DNA of 64,000 nucleotides from NCBI RefSeq assembly GCF_025399795.1, contig NZ_JAODTZ010000002.1, positions 124,001 through 188,000 of the forward strand, given 5' to 3'. Of the stretch, positions 59,172 through 64,000 are shown piece by piece (within the stretch, counting starts at the first letter, position 1; each line of letters opens with the position of its first letter). Source of the DNA: Streptomyces rhizosphaerihabitans (GTDB lineage: Bacteria; Actinomycetota; Actinomycetes; Streptomycetales; Streptomycetaceae). The notes under the pieces were generated by a model. The model worked only from the letters and a program-made list of their open reading frames with translations. It had not been told where the DNA came from and ran no database searches. The position numbers and the translations under genes are program-made.

Positions 59172-59211
59172 CGACCTGCCGACCTGCCGACCTGCCGACC
59201 TGCCGACCTGC
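59172..59211. repeat. 8-bp tandem repeat in the SARP/injection-system intergenic region
   Basis: Five perfect CGACCTGC units, followed by CCGCGGAC-type repeats to about 59245. The 418-base gap (59016-59433) contains no gene; promoters for both directions must be here. Confidence 0.85.
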
Positions 59212-59433
59212 TGGCCCGCGGACCCGCGGACCCGTCGCCCCGCGGACACCGGCGCCGCGTCAACCGATCGCGTGGGCGCCGGCTCGGCCGCACGGCGGGG
59301 TGGACATCGGAGGCCAGCCGCACGATGGGGACGGGAAGGGCGCAGGTCAGCGTCGGTGCCCGGGCCCGGGGACGTGGTCGTGACGGCGCGGTGACGGCCG
59401 GCCCTGCACAGTCGGCGGCATGCGACAGCAGGG

Positions 59434-60459
59434 ATGCAGGCAATGACCGCCCGGGTCATCGAACCCATGGGCGACGCGGCCCAGTGGGCGGCCGTGGAAC
59501 CGGACGGCTCCACGCCGTCCACCGAGGTCACCGTCGCCGACGAGACGGTCGTGGTCGGCTACGGCCCCGACCGGCGCAGCGCGAAGGTCTCCGCGACACC
59601 ACTGGCCGACGGGCACCGCCTGCGTCGCCCTCTCGCACCGGTGGACCTGAGCGGGTTCACCGAGTTCCGGCTGTCCGTCCGGGCCGATCGCCCGGCGGGC
59701 TACGGCGGTGCCCCGTTCTTCCTCGAACTCCGGGTCGGGTCGGCGGCGACCGCGATAGACGACCCGGCGAACACCTGGCACCGCCTGCTGCCGGTGCGGG
59801 CCGCGGGCCGCTGGGAGACCGTCCGGCTCAGCCTCGACGACCTCACCGCGGCCGGCGCCCTGGTCGAGATGCAGTTGCGCTGCCTCGGCGGCACGGGATT
59901 CACCGCCTACCTCGACGACGTGATCGCGGTCGCGCCGCGCCCGTTCGCCGACGCCGACCGCGCCCTCGCCGTCCGCCTGGCCGGCATCGAGATCGGCGGC
60001 ACCGCCGTACCCGTGACCGTACGCGCGGCCGGTGAACCGGCGCCGGTGGCACCAGCCCTCGACGTCGTCCAGTTCGACGTGCGCTGCGCGTACGACCGTG
60101 TGGTGGACGCCGTCGTCCCCCGTGACTTCACCGGCGCCGGTTCGCGGCAGGCGGTTCCCGGCGACCCCTACGACATCGACTACGCCGTCACGCCGGTCGC
60201 CGCCACACGCGGCGACCAGGCGGCTCTGCTCGAAGCGGTGCTGGACCGGCTGTCCCCCGTGGACGAGCTGGTCTCCGACGGTGAGCGGCTGCCGACCCGT
60301 CTCGTGTGGATCCCCGGTCCGAACCGGATCGGCGGCTTCCTGACCGATGTCCCCGCCCTCACCTACCGCGTGAGCGTCCGGCGCACCCCGCCGGCCGTCC
60401 CGCCGGTCCGCCCGGTCGACGACCTGGCCGTCACCGCAGACCTCTTGGAGATCGTATGA
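59434..60459 (+). CDS. Contractile-system protein: jelly-roll-like N-terminus with cap-like C-terminus
   Basis: 341 residues; ATG 59434 or 59443. The N-terminal part (about 1-175) is beta-rich and looks like a carbohydrate-binding jelly roll (FFLELRVGSAATAIDDPANT, FTAYLDDVIAVAPRP). The C-terminal part (about 200-341) contains YDIDYAVTPVAATRGDQAAL, LLEAVLDRLSP and TYRVSVR, a pattern resembling the DUF4255/Pvc16 cap family, where 'SYLVTAWA' and 'LLGAVLRAL' recur. The assignment is tentative. It is the first rightward gene and overlaps the next gene by ATGA. Confidence 0.55.
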   Translation: MQAMTARVIEPMGDAAQWAAVEPDGSTPSTEVTVADETVVVGYGPDRRSAKVSATPLADGHRLRRPLAPVDLSGFTEFRLSVRADRPAGYGGAPFFLELRVGSAATAIDDPANTWHRLLPVRAAGRWETVRLSLDDLTAAGALVEMQLRCLGGTGFTAYLDDVIAVAPRPFADADRALAVRLAGIEIGGTAVPVTVRAAGEPAPVAPALDVVQFDVRCAYDRVVDAVVPRDFTGAGSRQAVPGDPYDIDYAVTPVAATRGDQAALLEAVLDRLSPVDELVSDGERLPTRLVWIPGPNRIGGFLTDVPALTYRVSVRRTPPAVPPVRPVDDLAVTADLLEIV

Positions 60460-60662
60460 CCACGGCCCTCGCCAACACCCGCAGCCGACCGGTCGAACTG
60501 CATCTGAGCTCCGGTGTGGTGGTCGTCGGACCGCTCGGCCAGGTGCCCTGCGACGCCGAGGACCTCGATCTCGGCCAGGTCCGATTCCTGTGCCGCACCG
60601 GCGTCCTGGTCGCGCACACCGTGTCCGACAACCCGGTCCGCCGCCCCCGCAAGCGCGGCTGA
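60456..60662 (+). CDS. Small protein between cap-like and sheath genes
   Basis: 68 residues from ATG 60456, overlapping the previous stop by ATGA. VELHLSSGVVVVGPLGQVPC then FLCRTGVLVAHTVSDNPVRR suggest a small beta-barrel-like protein with a basic tail. No family recognised. It lies 23 bases before the sheath gene. Confidence 0.7.
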   Translation: MTTALANTRSRPVELHLSSGVVVVGPLGQVPCDAEDLDLGQVRFLCRTGVLVAHTVSDNPVRRPRKRG

Positions 60663-60685
60663 GCGCAAGGAAGGAGAACCCTGCG

Positions 60686-62788
60686 ATGGCCTTCAACATC
60701 GGCGTCAACGTCATCGAGACCGACGGCACCGAGGCGCCCACGGTCACGGGTGCCGCCGTCTCGGTCGGCGCGTTCAACGTGCTGACCCAACGCGGTGTAC
60801 CCAACACACCGGTACGGGTGACCAGTTTCGTGCAGTTCGTGGATCGGTTCGGCAGCTACTTCGCCAGTGGTCTGGGCGCGTACCTGGTGAAGGGGTTCTT
60901 CGACAACGGCGGTCAGACGGCGTACGTCAACCGGGTGGTCGACCCGACGCTCAGCGCCGCCGACGCGGTCGCGAGCCGGACGCTGCCCGACACCGGCGGC
61001 ACCAACGCCACCCTGCGCCTGGAGGCCGGCCATCGCGGGCAGGCCGACCCCGGTGCGTGGGGTCGCGGGCTGTTCGTACGGACGGCGCTCAGCGCGTCGG
61101 CGTCCGGCCGACTCCGTGAGTCGGCACGGGCCACGATCACCGGCTCCCCGCTCTCCGCCACGGTCAACATGTCCTCGCCGCCGACCCTGTCGGTCAAGGT
61201 GGACGGCGCGAGCGCGCCGACCGCGCTCACCTTCGTCAGCACCGACTTCGCCAACCCGGCGGCCGCCACCCGGCAGGAGATCCGCGACGCGATCAACCGG
61301 CAGACGCACCTGCTGGTCGCCTCGCTCGGCGGCAACGCGCTGGTCCTCACCTCGACCGGGGAGCGGGCCGCGGTCGGTGGCGGCTGGACCGGGCTCCAGG
61401 TCACCGCGGACGCGACGGCGCTCGGCTTCGCCGTGATGGCCAACCCGGCGCAGGGCACGCCGGTCGCGCTGAGCGCCGGAGGTACGCAACTGGCCCGGCC
61501 GGACGGCTTCGACGTGGGTGACGCGCTCATCGTCACCGACAACACCACCACCGCCCGTGTCCGGCTGCTCTCCGTCGACCGGGCGAGCGGCGCCGTCACC
61601 TGGGCGCCGGATCTGCCCAACCCCGGCGCGTTCACCGACCTGCGCGCGGTCACCGTCTCCAACGCCGAGTTCGACCTGACCATCGCGCAGGGGACGGGTG
61701 ACACCGACCACGCGGTCGAGACGTACACCGGGCTGTCGATGGAGCAGGGCGCCGCGAACTACGCGCCCACCGTGCTGAACAACCCGCTCTCCGGGTCGCG
61801 TCATGTACGGCTGGTCGATGTCGGCACGCCGAGCCCGGGAGCCGACCGGCCGGCCCCGACGAACGGCTTCCTGTCGCTGCAGGGCGGCGCCGACGGCACC
61901 CCCACCGCCACTCATTTCATCGGCGATCCCTCGGCCCGCACCGGCTTCTTCGCGTTCGACCCGTTCGACGTCCAGCTGGTCTGCTGCGAGCGCACCGACA
62001 CCGCGATCGCCCAGGCGGCCCTCGCCTACTGCGCCGGCCGGGGCGACGCCATGTTCGTCGGCTCCGTCCCGGAGGGCTTCGTGGACGCCGGGCAGGCCGT
62101 CGCGTACGGGCAGGCCTTGCAGACGAGGAAGGCGTACGGAGCGCTGTACGGGCCGTGGATCGTCGTGCCCGATCCGATCGGGACCGGGACCGGTCCGCAG
62201 ATCACGCTCCCGCCGGTCGGGCACGTGCTGGGAGTCTGCGCGCGGATCGAGGCGACCCGCGGGATCTGGAAGGCACCGGCCGGCGACGAGGCCAATCTGC
62301 TCGGCGTGCTGGACGTGGAGACCCGCATCTCCGACGCCGACCACACGGACCTCGTGGTCAACGGCGGTGTCAACGGCATCCGGCCGGTGCCGCGGGCCGG
62401 GATCGTGGTGGACGCCTCCCGGACGCTCAGCTCCGACCCGCGCTGGCGCTACGTCAATGTGCGGCTGCTGTTCAACTTCGTCGAGAGCAGCCTTCGTACC
62501 GGACTGCGCTGGGCACGGCAGGAGCCCAACCGCGAATCGCTGTGGAGCGCCGTCGAGTTCGGCACCGTGACCCCGTTCCTGATGGGGCTGTGGCGCCGGG
62601 GCGCGTTCGGCACCGGCAGCCCCGAACAGACCTTCAAGGTCACCGTCGACGCCACCAACAACCCGCCGGACCAGGTGCAGCAGGGCCTGCTGCAGGTCCA
62701 GGTGCTGTTCTACCCGTCCCGCCCGGCCGAGACGATCGTGATCGTCGTCGGCCAGCAGGCGAGCGGTGCCACGACCAGTGAGGTCTGA
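60686..62788 (+). CDS. Contractile tail sheath protein, extended
   Basis: 700 residues. The N-terminal domain MAFNIGVNVIETDGTEAPTV ... YLVKGFFDNGGQTAYVNRVV and the C-terminal domain (YVNVRLLFNFVESSLRTGLR, WSAVEFGTVTPFLMGLWRRG, then LQVQVLFYPSRPAETIVIVV) are the conserved sheath core found in phages, T6SS and extracellular systems. The middle (about 100-400) is an insertion containing repeats such as LRLEAGHRGQADPGAWGRGL. That makes it longer than usual sheaths of about 350-550 residues. Start: ATG 60686 after AAGGAGAA. Confidence 0.9.
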   Translation: MAFNIGVNVIETDGTEAPTVTGAAVSVGAFNVLTQRGVPNTPVRVTSFVQFVDRFGSYFASGLGAYLVKGFFDNGGQTAYVNRVVDPTLSAADAVASRTLPDTGGTNATLRLEAGHRGQADPGAWGRGLFVRTALSASASGRLRESARATITGSPLSATVNMSSPPTLSVKVDGASAPTALTFVSTDFANPAAATRQEIRDAINRQTHLLVASLGGNALVLTSTGERAAVGGGWTGLQVTADATALGFAVMANPAQGTPVALSAGGTQLARPDGFDVGDALIVTDNTTTARVRLLSVDRASGAVTWAPDLPNPGAFTDLRAVTVSNAEFDLTIAQGTGDTDHAVETYTGLSMEQGAANYAPTVLNNPLSGSRHVRLVDVGTPSPGADRPAPTNGFLSLQGGADGTPTATHFIGDPSARTGFFAFDPFDVQLVCCERTDTAIAQAALAYCAGRGDAMFVGSVPEGFVDAGQAVAYGQALQTRKAYGALYGPWIVVPDPIGTGTGPQITLPPVGHVLGVCARIEATRGIWKAPAGDEANLLGVLDVETRISDADHTDLVVNGGVNGIRPVPRAGIVVDASRTLSSDPRWRYVNVRLLFNFVESSLRTGLRWARQEPNRESLWSAVEFGTVTPFLMGLWRRGAFGTGSPEQTFKVTVDATNNPPDQVQQGLLQVQVLFYPSRPAETIVIVVGQQASGATTSEV

Positions 62789-62793
62789 GCCCA

Positions 62794-62873
62794 CCGGACG
62801 GTTCCACCGGACGGGTCACACCGGACGGTCACAGCGGACAGGTCACGGCGGACGGTCCCGCCGGACGGTTCCA
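62794..62873. repeat. 13-14-bp tandem repeats between sheath and tube genes
   Basis: Six degenerate units of CCGGACGGTTCCA/GTCACA type start at 62794, 62807, 62821, 62834, 62847 and 62861. They fill the 109-base gap almost completely. Confidence 0.85.
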
Positions 62874-62897
62874 CCAGAGGGAAAGCGAGGAGCGGTC

Positions 62898-63368
62898 ATG
62901 CCCAGGGTCAACGACTTCGACGAGGGTTATCGGGCCAATGAGTTCGTCCTCGTCATCGAGGGCGTGGAGAGTCCCAGCGTGAGCAAGGTGTCCGGGCTCA
63001 GCGAGGGGGAGCTGGACACGATCGAGCAACCGGACGGCGGCAGCGGTCACGTGTACAAACTGGCCGCCGCGAAGATGAAGTTCGAGCCGCTGACCATCGA
63101 GCGGCGGGTCGACGGCAGCGCCGACGACAAGCGGTTCCTGGACTGGTTCCAGCAGACGTTCCGCCTCAACGCCCCACGGCAGGGCGGCTCTTCGGTGCGC
63201 AAGAACGGCATGATCGTCAAGCGTCACTTCGGGGATGTCGTCCTGCAGTTCGCCTTCTACGGCGCATGGGTCAAGTCGTCCAAGTTCACCGACCTCGAAG
63301 CCGGGTCGACGAACCTCTTCCTGCAGACCATCGTGCTGGAGCACGAGGGTCTGGAACGCGTCTCCTAG
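62898..63368 (+). CDS. Contractile tail tube protein
   Basis: 156 residues. Hcp/gp19-like fold: FDEGYRANEFVLVIEGVESP, SKVSGLSEGELDTIEQPDGG, LTIERRVDGSADDKRFLDWF and VLQFAFYGAWVKSSKFTDLE. It forms the inner tube pushed out by sheath contraction. Start: ATG 62898 after AAAGCGAGGAG. Confidence 0.9.
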   Translation: MPRVNDFDEGYRANEFVLVIEGVESPSVSKVSGLSEGELDTIEQPDGGSGHVYKLAAAKMKFEPLTIERRVDGSADDKRFLDWFQQTFRLNAPRQGGSSVRKNGMIVKRHFGDVVLQFAFYGAWVKSSKFTDLEAGSTNLFLQTIVLEHEGLERVS

Positions 63369-63378
63369 GAGCCCCCCG

Positions 63379-64000
63379 ATGACCCTCACCGATACCGCGC
63401 CCGGCCGGGCCGGCGCCCGCGAACTCGACGTCACCCTCCCGATCGGCTACGTCGACCACGACGGACAGACGCACCGGCAGGTGACGCTGCGCAAGATGAC
63501 CGGCCGCGAGGAGGCGCTCCTCGCCGACCCGGCGAACCAGCGCAACGGCGGCCGGCTGGTCACCGCGCTGCTGCACAGCTGTGTCGTGCGGCTCGGCGAC
63601 CTGCAGCAGGTACGCCGCGGTGACATCGACGCCATGTACTCGCTGGACCGCAACTTCCTGCTGATCCGGCTGCGCAGCTTCACGTTCGGGCCGGAGCTGA
63701 AGGCCGGTTACACCTGCCCGTCCTGCGGCGACCGTTTCGAGCAGACCGAGGATCTGGACACACTGCCGGTGCGCCCGCTCGCCGACGGGGAGACGCCGCA
63801 GGACGTGGTGGTCGAACTCCTCGACGGGTACGTCGACCGTGACGGGTCGGTGCACACCGCGATGACGCTGCGGCCGGCGCGCGGCGACGACGAAGCGGCG
63901 GCGGCGCCCCAGCTGCGCAAGAACGCGTCGCTGGGCAAGAACGCGCTGCTGGCCCGCTGCCTGCGGTCCCTCGGCGACCTGCCGCAGCACCGGCTGGAGG
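63379..64000 (+). CDS. T4-like baseplate hub assembly chaperone (3' truncated by window)
   Basis: At least 207 residues visible from ATG 63379, 10 bases after the tube stop. ELDVTLPIGYVDHDGQTHRQ, KMTGREEALLADPANQRNGG, LLHSCVVRLGDLQQVRRGDI and the zinc-knuckle YTCPSCGDRFE are typical of the baseplate-chaperone family in phage-like injection systems. It continues beyond the window edge. Confidence 0.75.
   Translation, partial: MTLTDTAPGRAGARELDVTLPIGYVDHDGQTHRQVTLRKMTGREEALLADPANQRNGGRLVTALLHSCVVRLGDLQQVRRGDIDAMYSLDRNFLLIRLRSFTFGPELKAGYTCPSCGDRFEQTEDLDTLPVRPLADGETPQDVVVELLDGYVDRDGSVHTAMTLRPARGDDEAAAAPQLRKNASLGKNALLARCLRSLGDLPQHRLE

Noticed and set aside
56540..64000. Ordinary prophage
   Set aside because: No terminase, portal, capsid or integrase is in view here; only sheath, tube, cap-like and lysis-type genes. 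The region beyond 64,000 could change this.

Overview
The window is high-GC chromosomal DNA from a Streptomyces or very close relative. Supporting signs are heavy GC3 bias, GTG starts, a WhiB-family regulator, an RsbU/SpoIIE-type phosphatase, a SARP/BTAD regulator, the divergent oxyR/ahpCD locus, a polyphosphate glucokinase, and a T/S/P-tailed class A penicillin-binding protein. From memory (not checked) the left 36.9 kb follows the S. coelicolor SCO50xx core order: uppS, ahpCD-oxyR, paired fumarases, whiB-like gene, glpX, xseBA, ispH, ppgK, ychF.

Region 1 (1-36,950) is conserved core. It holds an aldo/keto reductase, uppS and a PIN-PhoH protein. A secreted lytic transglycosylase follows, behind a long structured leader, then an AI-2E family exporter and the OxyR peroxide regulon. 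Next are a winged-helix-like protein with two roadblock-like proteins, a PadR-controlled ABC transporter, a class A PBP, catalase, and a PP2C phosphatase. Metabolic and cell-envelope genes complete the region, ending in ychF.

Region 2 (about 36,933-54,730) is interpreted as a 17.8 kb integrative mobilizable element inserted in the 3' end of ychF. A 14-base direct repeat flanks it. The left copy is the present ychF 3' end. The right copy still reads as the old C-terminus (F-R-F-N-V, then TGA). The left arm carries a tyrosine integrase, an XRE regulator, an excisionase-like protein, a DUF3631 ATPase, MobC and a relaxase, but no FtsK/TraB or T4SS. The cargo is a HEAT-repeat protein, an operon of uncharacterised protein / APH-like protein / methyltransferase / HAD protein, and a divergent XRE-TPR regulator with a Nudix protein. 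It also includes a lower-GC AlbA_2-STAND-TPR protein that looks like a bacterial NLR-type defence gene, and a CPCC / HEAT / DUF6000-like operon resembling orphan immunity genes.

Region 3 (54,731-64,000) starts with an archaeal-type ATPase. A leftward SARP regulator, GH25 lysozyme and small holin-like protein follow. Divergent from these is the start of a contractile injection system: cap-like protein, small protein, an unusually long sheath, tube, and a baseplate-chaperone-like protein cut by the window edge.

The best candidates for something undescribed are the ychF-targeting element with its NLR-like cargo, and the injection-system locus with an adjacent SARP-lysozyme-holin arm. No tRNA, rRNA, CRISPR array or insertion sequence was seen.
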